From the NCBI RefSeq assembly GCF_000721175.1, contig NZ_JOEZ01000022.1, forward strand, positions 1 to 64,000: DNA of 64,000 bases, written 5' to 3'. Both the position numbers and the translations under genes were made by a program. The notes under the pieces are model-generated. The model saw only the letters and a list, made by a program, of their open reading frames with translations. It did no database searches and was not told the origin of the DNA. This stretch comes from Streptomyces anulatus (GTDB taxonomy: Bacteria; Actinomycetota; Actinomycetes; Streptomycetales; Streptomycetaceae). Shown here piece after piece: positions 1-7,857 of the stretch (position 1 is the first letter of the stretch; every line of letters begins with the position of its first letter).

Positions 1-157
1 CGAGTGGGCCTACGCCCGCCCCTACCAATCAGAGCAGGAACGACGCGACGCCTTCCCCGGCTGGCTCCACACCTACAATCACCACCGCGGACACACCGCC
101 CTCGCAGGCAAACCACCCGCCAGCCGCGTCCCCAACCTCACAGGGCAATACACCTAG
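1..157 (+). CDS. IS481-type transposase, C-terminal end only (runs off left edge)
   Basis: Reading frame 2 is open from the window edge to a TAG at 155-157. It encodes about 51 residues with the typical tail of an IS481/rve-type transposase: an EWAYARPY-like start, then W-L-H-x-Y-N-x-H-R-x-H-x-A-L and a P-P-x-S-R-V ending. The family copies and pastes insertion sequences with a DDE integrase core; only the part after the last catalytic residue is visible. The element ends close to a truncated recombinase gene in another frame, so it has probably cut off that gene's 5' part. Family call is firm; the intact length cannot be judged. Confidence 0.72.
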   Translation, partial: EWAYARPYQSEQERRDAFPGWLHTYNHHRGHTALAGKPPASRVPNLTGQYT

Positions 158-585
158 ACACCACCGAAGTCATCCCTTTGCGCGGCCCCGACGTACGCGT
201 CCTTCAAGACGGCTCCTGCGTCCTCGCAGTCCGGGGAAACCGCACCCGCCTGATCATCTGCTCACGCCCCTACGAGCGCACCCTGGCCCAGGCCGCCGGG
301 CACGCAGGCACCGGCTACCTCTTCCGGCCTGCCTGCTTCGCCCGGTCCAGCAACACCGTCACCGACCTCATCTACCGCGCCGCCCGCGACCCGCGCGTAC
401 CGCACCTGGTCCTGGGCCGCTGCCGCGCCACCTGGCTGGTCGAGCGCATGAACATCCCCATCCCGCTGCCCGTCCTGCTCGCCGCGGCCGGCCTCGACTC
501 GCTCCACGCCCTCTCCCGCCTCCTGCCCTACCTCAAAGGCACCGGCGCCGAGCAGGCCCACACCGTCCTCAGGGAGATGCCGTGA
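158..585 (+). pseudogene. Tyrosine-recombinase-like protein, C-terminal half, 5' end replaced by an IS481-type element
   Basis: After the IS481 stop, frame 1 carries about 140 residues that resemble the C-terminal half of actinobacterial site-specific integrases. A strand-rich stretch (I-P-L-R-G-x-D-V-R-V-L-x-D-G) is followed by G-Y-L-F-R-P, then R-C-R-A-T-W-L-V-E and a leucine-rich end, L-x-R-L-L-P-Y-L. This aligns with the R-x-T-W/F-L and final helix region of tyrosine recombinases, but the usual H-x-x-R box and catalytic Tyr are not clearly present. No plausible start survives between 158 and the homology, so it is probably a 5'-truncated remnant. Its TGA (583-585) overlaps the GTG of the next gene, so the two were translationally coupled. 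Exact left boundary is uncertain. Confidence 0.55.
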
Positions 586-2381
586 CCCCCACCCACAACC
601 CCCGCCCACTCCCGCACGACCACACCGGCACACCCCCATGGCTGTACCAGCTGCGAGAACGCCGCCAGAACGTCAAAGCCACCGACTTCACCCGCGCCCG
701 CCAGCTCGTCGAACGCTCCGGCATCATCCCCCTGCTCCACCAAGCACAGCAGCGCGCCCGCAAATCCAACGCCGGACGCACCCGCACCGTCAGCCTGAAG
801 GCCCTGTTCATCGCCATGACCCTGGACTCCTGGCGCAACCACGGACGCGTCGTCCTGGCCGAGGTCGCCGACATCCTCGCCCAGCAGCTCACCCCTGCCG
901 CACGCGCCCAACTCGCCCTGCCCGCATGGCCCGACAACGCCGACGGCTTCGAGTCCGCCTACCTGGCTGTGCGGCGCGCCTTCCACGCCGCCGAGGCGGT
1001 CATGGACCCCTCCCCACTCCCCAAGCGCCGCCTCCCGCGCGCAGACGCCCTGCGTCTGGAGCAGCAGGCCGACCAAGAGCAGCTCGCCGCACGCCGCCAA
1101 CTGCTCGTCGAGGTCACCAACCGCATCGCCGAAGCCTCCCTCGCCCCGGCCAGAGCCGTCATCGAAGAATTCTGGGACGGCTCGGCCGCCGTTGACGCCA
1201 CTCCGATCCGGACCTTCTCACGCGGCGTCAGCGCTACCGGCCCGGACACCGCCACCGACCCCGACGCCGCCTGGTACGTCCGCGAGGGCAACCACCGCGA
1301 CCCTGCAACCGCCCCGCAGGCATGCAACACCCGCAGCGGCGGGAAGACCCGCAAGGCCAAGCGCTACCTCTTCGGCTTCGAAGCCACCCTCGTCGTCACC
1401 GGCGACACATCCGCCGCCCCGCCCGGCAGCCCCTCGGCAGCCGCCCGCGACCACAGCCAGCACCTGCCCGCCCTCGTGCTCGCCTTCACCGTCCACAAAC
1501 CCGGACACGACCCCGCCGGCAACGCCATCACCGCACTCCGGGACATGCGGCGCCGCAACTACCCCACCGGCTGGCTCGCCGCCGACCGCGCCTACAACGC
1601 CGCCCTGCCCGAGAATTTCCACATCCCCGTCCGCGACCTCGGCTACCGCCCCATCTGGGACTACCGCATCGACCAGCTCGGCATCCAGGGCACCCACGCC
1701 GGCGCCCTCCTCATCGACGGCACCTGGTACTGCCCCCACCTCCCCGAAGCCCTCACCACCACCACCGCCGACCTCCTCAACAAAAGGATCGACAAGAACA
1801 CCTGGCGCGCCCGCATCGACGCCCGCGCCTCCTACCGCCTGCGCCCCAAAGCCGCCCCCGACCACCGCGGCGCGCGAAGGATGCTCTGCCCCGCAGCAGG
1901 CACCCACCCCACCGTCGCTTGCCCGGTCAAACGCCGAAGCCTCGGCCGCGACCCGCGCCTGCCCCTCATCGACATCACCCCCACCCCGACAGGACACCCC
2001 GAAATCTGCCGCCGCGAGTCACTCACCTTCACCCGCGACATCGGCATCCGCCACTGGCAGGAACTCGACCATGGCCGCGCTCCCTGGGTCCACCACTACT
2101 TCCGCCTGCGCAACCGCGTCGAGCACTTCAACGGCTACGCCAAGGACCAAGAAGCCATCGAACGCTCCCGCACTCGCCGCATCCGCGGGATCGCAGCCCA
2201 GTCCCTCCTCCTCGCCTTCCAGATCGCCCATGCCAACCACCGCAAACTCGCCGGCTGGCTCGACACCCTCCAGACCAACAACCAACCCGCCCGCCGCCGC
2301 CCCTCCAACCGCCACAAACTCAAGAACCCCCACCGCTGGACCCCCAACGGATACCTCCCCGACACCACCCCGGAAACCTGA
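582..2381 (+). CDS. DDE-type transposase-like protein coupled to a tyrosine recombinase
   Basis: 599 aa, GTG start inside a GTGA overlap with the recombinase-like gene. The middle and end carry a DDE-like triad: D205 in A-A-V-D-A-T-P-I-R, D335 in W-L-A-A-D-R-A-Y-N, and E514 in R-N-R-V-E-H-F-N-G-Y-A-K-D. The last motif resembles the IS4/IS1182-type E block. Between D2 and E lies a roughly 180-residue insertion with scattered Cys (384, 436, 447, 476) that could bind zinc. The N-terminal 180 residues are helical and basic. By family knowledge such proteins cut and join DNA. The pairing with a tyrosine recombinase is unusual for a simple insertion sequence. No terminal inverted repeats were recognised. 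Transposase fold is likely; activity is inferred. Confidence 0.62.
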   Translation: MTPTHNPRPLPHDHTGTPPWLYQLRERRQNVKATDFTRARQLVERSGIIPLLHQAQQRARKSNAGRTRTVSLKALFIAMTLDSWRNHGRVVLAEVADILAQQLTPAARAQLALPAWPDNADGFESAYLAVRRAFHAAEAVMDPSPLPKRRLPRADALRLEQQADQEQLAARRQLLVEVTNRIAEASLAPARAVIEEFWDGSAAVDATPIRTFSRGVSATGPDTATDPDAAWYVREGNHRDPATAPQACNTRSGGKTRKAKRYLFGFEATLVVTGDTSAAPPGSPSAAARDHSQHLPALVLAFTVHKPGHDPAGNAITALRDMRRRNYPTGWLAADRAYNAALPENFHIPVRDLGYRPIWDYRIDQLGIQGTHAGALLIDGTWYCPHLPEALTTTTADLLNKRIDKNTWRARIDARASYRLRPKAAPDHRGARRMLCPAAGTHPTVACPVKRRSLGRDPRLPLIDITPTPTGHPEICRRESLTFTRDIGIRHWQELDHGRAPWVHHYFRLRNRVEHFNGYAKDQEAIERSRTRRIRGIAAQSLLLAFQIAHANHRKLAGWLDTLQTNNQPARRRPSNRHKLKNPHRWTPNGYLPDTTPET

Positions 2382-2422
2382 CCCACCCCACCCCCCACAC
2401 CCCACCTGAACAGCACAAACAC

Positions 2423-2456
2423 ATCTGGCCCTCTGCGAACCCGCAGAGGGCCAGAT
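2423..2456 (+). terminator. Perfect 15-bp hairpin after the DDE gene
   Basis: Arms 2423-2437 and 2442-2456 are perfectly complementary with a 4-nt loop (AACC). It lies 42 nt after the stop of the DDE gene and fits a factor-independent terminator, though no U-tract follows. It could also be an end structure of the mobile element. Confidence 0.7.
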
Positions 2457-2475
2457 CACGTCCACCACAACAACA

Positions 2476-2514
2476 AAGCCGGTCAAAGCGACAAAGTGTC
2501 GCTTTGACCGGCTT
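2476..2514 (-). terminator. Perfect 17-bp hairpin, terminator of the tRNA-Leu gene
   Basis: Arms 2476-2492 and 2498-2514 match perfectly around a 5-nt loop. Read on the minus strand it lies 21 nt beyond the tRNA 3' end and is followed by a TTGTTGTTG-like T-rich tail. Confidence 0.78.
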
Positions 2515-2535
2515 CATTTGGTCGGTTGACCCGTG

Positions 2536-2620
2536 TGTCCGAGGGGGGACTTGAACCCCCACGCCCGATAAAGGGCACTAGCACCTCAAGCTAGCGCGTC
2601 TGCCATTCCGCCACCCGGAC
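2536..2620 (-). tRNA. tRNA-Leu (anticodon GAG)
   Basis: On the minus strand the gene starts GTCCGGGTGGCGGAATGG and ends with the T-arm GGGGGTTCAAGTCCCCC and acceptor strand CTCGGAC plus an A discriminator. The acceptor arms pair 7/7. The anticodon stem CTAGC/GCTAG encloses TTGAGGT, giving GAG. A long variable arm (TGCCCTTTATCGGGC) makes it a class II tRNA, as expected for leucine. The CCA end is not encoded. Its 3' end faces the mobile DNA at 1-2.4 kb, the usual orientation for integration hot spots, but no duplicated tRNA 3' segment was seen in the window. Confidence 0.95.
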
Positions 2621-2784
2621 AAGGTGTCTGCCGTTCGCGGTGTGTTCCCCGCGGCGACATGGAAAACAATACCAGGGGTTCGCCGCGCCCTTCACCCGCA
2701 TATCCGGTGGTCAGTGCGGTGCGGCGGGCCGGTGCGGCCTCGGCGTCCCCGGTCCGCGGAGGTCCCGGGGCTACCTTCGCGTCC

Positions 2785-4089
2785 ATGAGTGATCGCGGCT
2801 ACCGCCGGCCCCGCCCGCTGTCCCCTCTGCGTGAGCATCTGCGTGACACGTTCTGGTTCGCCCCGACCACGGGGTTCGTCTGCGTGTTCGTGCTGTGGTT
2901 GATCGCCATCGAACTGGACGAGGCGATCGTCACGCTGCTCCGGCGGGAGGAGGCGTACGACGAGCTCAGCCGGCTCATCGCGTTCTCCCAGGACACGAAG
3001 ACGATCGTCACCACGATCAGCTCGGCGATGATGACCTTCATCGGGGTCGTGTTCAGCATCTCGCTGGTCGCGGTGCAGATGGCCGCCGGCCAGCTGACGC
3101 CCCGGGTGGTGCGGATCTTCGTCAGGAGCCGGATCAGCAAGCTCACGCTGACGGTGTTCCTGGCGACGTTCCTCTGCTCGCTGCTGGTGCTCTCCTCGTA
3201 CGAGAGCGAGACGGACCCGCGCCGGGTGGTCTCGGTCCCGCTGGTGCAGAGCCTGCTCATCCTGGCGCTGCTCGGGCTGAGCCTGCTGCTCTTCGTCGTC
3301 TACGTGAGCGCGACGCTGCGGCTGATGCAGGTGGGGCCGGTCGTCGACAAGATCGCTCGCGACTCGTTCCGGGTGCTGGGCAGGATGCCGAGGGGGCCGC
3401 GAGGAGAGGACGAGCCGGGGCCCGAGACCGCGCGGGTGATGCACGAGGGGCGGGCCGGGGTGCTGCGCGACGTGAACACGGCGCGGCTGGTCCGGGCCGC
3501 GCGGCGGCAGGACGTCGTGCTGCGGCTCATCCCGCGGATCGGCGACTTCGTGGTGCCGGGGACTCCGGTCATCGCCGTCCACGGCGGGGCCGTGCCGCCT
3601 CGGCGACGGCTCCGGTACACGGTGTCCGTCTCGGTGGAGCGCACCCTGCACCAGGACCTGTCGTTCGGGCTGCGCCAGCTCACGGACATCGCGTTGCGGG
3701 CCCTGTCGACGTCCGTGAACGATCCGACCACCGCCGTGCAGTGCCTGGACCGGATCGTGCAGTTCCTGGCGGCCGTGGCGCACCTGCCGCTCGGCACGGT
3801 CCACCACCGTGACCGGGCCGGGCGGGTGCGCCTCGTGCAGGACGGGCCGGGGTGGGACGACCTGGTCGACCTCGCCTTCGAGGAGATCCGCTGGTGTGTC
3901 GCCGGGAGTCCCCAGGTGACGCGCCGGCTCATGGCGGGCCTCGACGACCTGCTGCTGTTCGCCCCCGAGGAGCGGAAGAAGGCGCTGGCCAGGCATCGTG
4001 CGCTGCTCGTCCAGACCGTGGAGCGCGCGGTGCCGGTGGCCGCCGACCGCGCGTTCGCCCTGCTTCCGGACCGCCAGGGCATCGGGTAG
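2785..4089 (+). CDS. DUF2254 family integral membrane protein
   Basis: 434 aa from ATG 2785; the frame is open further upstream, but that part overlaps the tRNA promoter region and does not look coding. It has an N-terminal hydrophobic hairpin (about residues 28-48 and 75-105, with the T-F-I-G-V-V-F-S-I-S-L-V-A-V-Q-M segment) and a second pair of membrane segments near 120-180. A soluble C-terminal half follows with R-x-x-D-I-A-L-R-A-L-S-T-S-V-N-D-P-T-T-A, characteristic of DUF2254. Function is unknown for the family. It stands alone between the tRNA and a convergent minus-strand gene, with a strong hairpin directly after the stop. Confidence 0.85.
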   Translation: MSDRGYRRPRPLSPLREHLRDTFWFAPTTGFVCVFVLWLIAIELDEAIVTLLRREEAYDELSRLIAFSQDTKTIVTTISSAMMTFIGVVFSISLVAVQMAAGQLTPRVVRIFVRSRISKLTLTVFLATFLCSLLVLSSYESETDPRRVVSVPLVQSLLILALLGLSLLLFVVYVSATLRLMQVGPVVDKIARDSFRVLGRMPRGPRGEDEPGPETARVMHEGRAGVLRDVNTARLVRAARRQDVVLRLIPRIGDFVVPGTPVIAVHGGAVPPRRRLRYTVSVSVERTLHQDLSFGLRQLTDIALRALSTSVNDPTTAVQCLDRIVQFLAAVAHLPLGTVHHRDRAGRVRLVQDGPGWDDLVDLAFEEIRWCVAGSPQVTRRLMAGLDDLLLFAPEERKKALARHRALLVQTVERAVPVAADRAFALLPDRQGIG

Positions 4090-4122
4090 CCCGGCCCGCC
4101 GGAGGGACTCCGGCGGGCCGGG
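4090..4122. terminator. Perfect 15-bp hairpin between convergent genes
   Basis: Arms 4090-4104 and 4108-4122 pair perfectly around a GGA loop. It begins at the base after the DUF2254 stop and ends 10 nt before the stop of the convergent isomerase gene, so it can serve both strands. Confidence 0.8.
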
Positions 4123-4131
4123 GTGCGCTCG

Positions 4132-5220
4132 TCAGTCGCCGCAGCGGCCCTCGCGCAGGGAGTGCAGGTGCTCGCTCGACTTACGGGCGAAGGCGAGCGA
4201 CTCGACCGGGTTGTCGTGCTCGGTCTGCCAGTGGTGGTACGTCCGGCCGCGATGGGTCCGGTGCGTGACCTCGGACAGGAACGTCCTGTAGTCGATGTCC
4301 CCGTCGCCGACGTCCGACATGCGGTAGCCGTCGCGCGTCGTGTCGTCGCGGACGCCGTCCTTGACGTGGAACAGCGGGTAGCGGTCCGGGTGCTTCAGGA
4401 CGTAGTTCAGCGGGTCGAGCGGCGCCGGGCTGCCGTCCACGCGCTTGCTGAAGCGGAACTGGGCGCAGAACGCCCAGTAGATGTCCATCTCCAGGTAGAC
4501 GAGGTCCGGGTCGGTCTCTTCGAGCAGCACGTCGTAGAGGCGTACGCGCGGCTTGTCGGTGGCGAAGGAGAACTCCTCGGCGTGGTTGTGCTGGTAGAAC
4601 TTCATGCCGCGCTTGCGGGCGGCCGCCCCGTACGTGTTGAAGTCCTCGGCCGCCCGCTTCCAGCCGTCCACCGTGTCGCCGTAGCGGAAGGGGCCGGAGG
4701 CCGTGCCGATGTGCTTGAGGCCGAGGGCCTGGGCGTCGTCCAGGACCTTCTCCAGGTTCTGGGCGAAGGTGTAGGCGCCGGGGTTGCTGTCGTCGTAGTA
4801 GCCGACGTGGCTGCCGATCGGGTTGAGGCCGTGGTCGCGCGCCAGCCGCTTGAGCCGGGCCAGGGTGATGGCGCCGGCCGAGCCCTGGGTGTAGCCCGCG
4901 AACTCGATCTCGTCGTAGCCGTACCTCTCCAGTTCGGCGAAGACGGGGGCGAAGCCGAGGGTGGAGACCTGGTCGCGGAGGCTGTAGAGCTGGATGCCGA
5001 GGCGGCCGGGGGGCAGCACGGGCCTGCCCTTGCCATGCCCGTGACCGTGGCCGTGGTCATGCCCGTGGCCCTCGCCGGGTACCTGGCCGCGGTCGCGGCT
5101 GTCGGCCTGGGCGCTCGCCGTGCCGATGATCGTGGCGGCGGTGGCTCCGGCGGCGACACCGAGGATGTTGCGGCGGCTCAGTCTGCGGGCGAGTCCGGTG
5201 TCCTTGGAGGTGCGGCTCAT
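4132..5220 (-). CDS. Exported sugar phosphate isomerase/epimerase-like protein (Tat signal, His-rich linker)
   Basis: 362 aa. The N-terminus has a twin-arginine signal (L-S-R-R-N-I-L-G-V-A-A-G-A) with cleavage expected near A-S-A-Q-A. An alternating Gly-His linker (G-H-G-H-D-H-G-H-G-H-G-H-G) follows at about residues 51-64. The rest is a TIM-barrel xylose-isomerase/AP-endonuclease 2 type domain: G-I-Q-L-Y-S-L-R-D, the E-I-E-F-A-G-Y strand, H-x-H-x-E-E-F, L-E-M-D-I-Y-W and F-H-V-K-D. Such proteins bind a divalent metal and isomerise, epimerise or dehydrate sugars. The His run could help metal loading outside the cell (inference). It sits 66 nt after the ebo-like operon on the same strand and may be read through from it. 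Confidence 0.85.
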   Translation of the reverse strand: MSRTSKDTGLARRLSRRNILGVAAGATAATIIGTASAQADSRDRGQVPGEGHGHDHGHGHGHGKGRPVLPPGRLGIQLYSLRDQVSTLGFAPVFAELERYGYDEIEFAGYTQGSAGAITLARLKRLARDHGLNPIGSHVGYYDDSNPGAYTFAQNLEKVLDDAQALGLKHIGTASGPFRYGDTVDGWKRAAEDFNTYGAAARKRGMKFYQHNHAEEFSFATDKPRVRLYDVLLEETDPDLVYLEMDIYWAFCAQFRFSKRVDGSPAPLDPLNYVLKHPDRYPLFHVKDGVRDDTTRDGYRMSDVGDGDIDYRTFLSEVTHRTHRGRTYHHWQTEHDNPVESLAFARKSSEHLHSLREGRCGD

Positions 5221-5286
5221 GTTCGCGTGACTCCCTTGGTGACCTGACGGGGTGAGTGGTGCGGTGCCGGGTGCGTGACGGGGATG

Positions 5287-6681
5287 TCAGTGCAGTCCGG
5301 CAAGCTGGAGGAGCAGGGACTTCACTTCGGTGGCCCTGACCCGGTCGGTGAACGCGTGGGGGGTGGAGCAGAGGATGAGCGGACCTTCGTCGTCGCTCTC
5401 GGGGAGGCGGCCGTGGCTGCCGCGAACAGGTGAGGGGTCCAGGGGGACGACCGCCATGCGGTAGCGCAGGCCGAGCTTCTTGCGGGCGACCGCCGAGACG
5501 GCCTTGACCCGGACGTAGGGGTCCTGGGGGTCCATGAAGAGCTCGACGGGGTCGTAGCCGGGCTTGCGGTGGATCTCGACGAGCTGCGCGAAGTCGGGGG
5601 CGCGTGCGTCGTCGAGCCAGTAGTAGTACGTGAACCAGGCGTCCTTCTCCGCGACGGCGACCAGTTCGCCGGAGCGGGGGTGGTCCAGGTGGTGCGCCTT
5701 CTTGCCCTCGTCGTCGAGGAGCTGCTCGATGCCGGGCAGGTCCGCGAGGGCCGCCCGGGTCGCCTCCAGGTCCTCGGGGCGGCGTACGTAGACGTGGGCG
5801 AGCTGGTGGTCGGCGACGGCGAAGGCCCGGGAGGTCATCGGGTCCAGGTATTCCATGCCGTCCTGGGTGTGGACCTCCAGCAGGCCCGCCCTGCGCAGGG
5901 CGCGGTTGATGTCGACCGGCCGGTCGACGCGGGTGATGCCGTACTCGGAGAGCGCGACGACGGTACGTCCCTCGGCGCGGGCGTCGGCCAGCAGCGGGGC
6001 CATGGCCCGGTCGAGGTCGGTGGCGGCCCGGTGGGAGCGGGGGTCGTCGGGGCCGTAGCGCTGGAGGTCGTAGTCCAGGTGGGGCAGGTAGCAGAGGGCG
6101 AGGTCGGGGGTGCGGGTGGCGATGATGTGCCGGGTGGCGTCGATGATCCACTGGGAGGAGACCAGGTCGGCGCCGGGCCCCCAGAAGTGGAAGAGGGGGA
6201 ACGTGCCGAGTTTGTCGGTCAGTTCGTCGTGCAGGGCGGGGGGCCTGGTGTAGCAGTCGGGTTCCTTGCGGCCGTCGGCGTAGTAGACGGGGCGCGGGGT
6301 GACCGTCCAGTCGGTGTCGGCTCCCATCGCGTACCACCAGCAGATGTTGGCGACGGTGTAGCCGGGGTGGGCGCGGCGGGCCGCGTCCCACAGCTTGTCG
6401 CCCTCGACGAGCCCGTTGTGCTGGCGCCACAGCAGGACGTCGCCGAGTTCGCGGAAGTACCAGCCGTTGGCGACGATGCCGTGTTCGGCGGGCATCGTGC
6501 CGGTGAGGAAGGTCGACTGGGCGGCGCAGGTGACGGCGGGCAGGACGGTGGAGAGCGGTGCCTGTGCGCCCTGCTCCCCCAGGGCCCGGAGGTTCGGCAT
6601 ATGGGCCAGGAGCTGGGGGGTGAGGCCGACGACGTCGAGGACGAGGAGGGGGGTGGGGGCGGTGGCGGCGTCTTCGCTCAT
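5287..6681 (-). CDS. eboF: EboF-like alkaline phosphatase superfamily phosphodiesterase
   Basis: 464 aa, ATG overlapping the stop of the upstream gene (ATGA). It has the alkaline phosphatase/nucleotide pyrophosphatase fold: metal Asp in L-V-L-D-V-V-G-L, the nucleophile region A-A-Q-S-T-F-L-T-G-x-x-P-A-E-H-G-I-V, P-H-L-D-Y-D-L-Q, L-S-E-Y-G-I in place of the common S-D-H-G, and H-Q-L-A-H-V-Y. It matches the nucleotide pyrophosphatase-like member of ebo clusters, whose substrate is not established. It is the last gene of the coupled operon. The ebo name rests on gene order plus family content, not on a search. Confidence 0.8.
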   Translation of the reverse strand: MSEDAATAPTPLLVLDVVGLTPQLLAHMPNLRALGEQGAQAPLSTVLPAVTCAAQSTFLTGTMPAEHGIVANGWYFRELGDVLLWRQHNGLVEGDKLWDAARRAHPGYTVANICWWYAMGADTDWTVTPRPVYYADGRKEPDCYTRPPALHDELTDKLGTFPLFHFWGPGADLVSSQWIIDATRHIIATRTPDLALCYLPHLDYDLQRYGPDDPRSHRAATDLDRAMAPLLADARAEGRTVVALSEYGITRVDRPVDINRALRRAGLLEVHTQDGMEYLDPMTSRAFAVADHQLAHVYVRRPEDLEATRAALADLPGIEQLLDDEGKKAHHLDHPRSGELVAVAEKDAWFTYYYWLDDARAPDFAQLVEIHRKPGYDPVELFMDPQDPYVRVKAVSAVARKKLGLRYRMAVVPLDPSPVRGSHGRLPESDDEGPLILCSTPHAFTDRVRATEVKSLLLQLAGLH

Positions 6682-7853
6682 GGCAGCTCCTTGAGGCCGA
6701 GGTCGACCAGGAGGTCGCGGGCGAGGGTGAGTTCGGCGGCGATGCCGTCGGCGAGCTGGGTGCGGGTGCGGGGACGCAGTTCGGCGGGCAGCGCCTGCCA
6801 GGTGTACGTCTCCACCTCCAGGTGGCGGGTCAGGGGCACGGGTCCGCCGACGAGCCGGGTGAGCGTGTCGCGGAGCACGGGCAGGGTCGAGGTCAGCGGG
6901 GGCGCCGGGGGTGCGTGCAGCGGTACGTGGAAGTGGGCGCGCCAGGGCGTGCTGTCCGGGAGCGCCCGGCCGGCGACGGCCTCGTCGAGGTCATCGGTGC
7001 CGCGCAGCCCGGCGGCCGTGCGGGTGCGCGTCTGGTGCAGGAAGCGCGGTTCGGCGAACGCGGCGAGTGCGGTGCGGACCTCGGGCAGGTGGGGGTGTTC
7101 GGCGTGCAGGGCGGCGGAGAGCTGGGACTTGACGACGCGGACGCCTGCGGCGGCCAGTGCGTCGAGTGCGGTGCCGGCGTCCTCGAAGGAGGTGGCGAGG
7201 TGGCAGGTGTCGACGCAGATGCCGATGCGGTCGTGGCCGACGTCGGTGAGCGGCGCGATGGCGTCGGCGGTGGTCTCCACCGTGCAGCCCGGTTCCGGTT
7301 CGAGGCCGATGCGGATGGACCTGCCGGTCAGTTCGGCCAGGACGTCGAGGCGCTGGGCGAGCGTGGCGAGGGCGGCGAGGGCGGTGCGGGCCGCCTCGGG
7401 GTCGCCGTCGTAGGGGGTGCGCCAGGCGAGCGGCAGGGTGGAGATGGTGCCCTCGGTGGCGTCGTCCGGGAGCAGGGCGGCCAGGAGGCGGGCGAGGTCG
7501 GTGGTGTGGGCGAGCCGGTCGGGTTCGGTCCAGTCCGGCCGGTAGACCCGGTATTTGACCTCGTCGGCGCCGAACCCTTCGTACGGGAAGCCGTTGAGGG
7601 TGACCACTTCCAGGCCGCGGCCGTCGAGGTCGGCGCGCAGTGCGCGGAGTTCGACGGGGTCGTTGATCAGGGCGCGGGCGGCGTCCCGGGCGAGCCAGAG
7701 GCCTATGCCGAGCCGGTCCCGGCCGAGTCTGCGGCGGACGGGTTCGCAGTGGTCGCGGAGCTGGGCGCGGACGCCGTCCAGGGTTTCGGCGGGATGGACG
7801 TTGGTGCAGTAGGCGAGGTGGACGGTCGAGCCGTCCGGGTGGCGGAAGCGCAT
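6678..7853 (-). CDS. eboE: EboE-like metabolite traffic protein (TIM barrel)
   Basis: 391 aa, ATG start 4 nt after the upstream stop, ending in an ATGA overlap with the phosphatase gene. It opens L-A-Y-C-T-N-V-H-P-A-E, the hallmark of EboE proteins. A xylose-isomerase-like barrel follows: G-L-W-L-A-R, L-E-P-E-P-G-C-T-V-E and I-G-I-C-V-D-T-C-H-L-A, with H-F-H-V-P-L-H and the C-terminal H-L-E-V-E-T-Y-T-W metal or phosphate-binding segments. In cyanobacteria and algae the ebo genes are linked to export or modification of a metabolite, but the reaction of EboE is unknown. Gene order next to eboB and eboF supports the call. Confidence 0.87.
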   Translation of the reverse strand: MRFRHPDGSTVHLAYCTNVHPAETLDGVRAQLRDHCEPVRRRLGRDRLGIGLWLARDAARALINDPVELRALRADLDGRGLEVVTLNGFPYEGFGADEVKYRVYRPDWTEPDRLAHTTDLARLLAALLPDDATEGTISTLPLAWRTPYDGDPEAARTALAALATLAQRLDVLAELTGRSIRIGLEPEPGCTVETTADAIAPLTDVGHDRIGICVDTCHLATSFEDAGTALDALAAAGVRVVKSQLSAALHAEHPHLPEVRTALAAFAEPRFLHQTRTRTAAGLRGTDDLDEAVAGRALPDSTPWRAHFHVPLHAPPAPPLTSTLPVLRDTLTRLVGGPVPLTRHLEVETYTWQALPAELRPRTRTQLADGIAAELTLARDLLVDLGLKELP

Positions 7854-7857
7854 GGCC

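Noticed and set aside
2659..2784. Upstream extension of the DUF2254 gene
   Set aside because: Lies in the promoter region of the divergent tRNA gene. The residues are low quality and the membrane protein begins naturally at ATG 2785.
4123..5247. 374-codon open frame on the plus strand
   Set aside because: Antisense to the exported isomerase; no start signal and Val/Gly-rich shadow composition.
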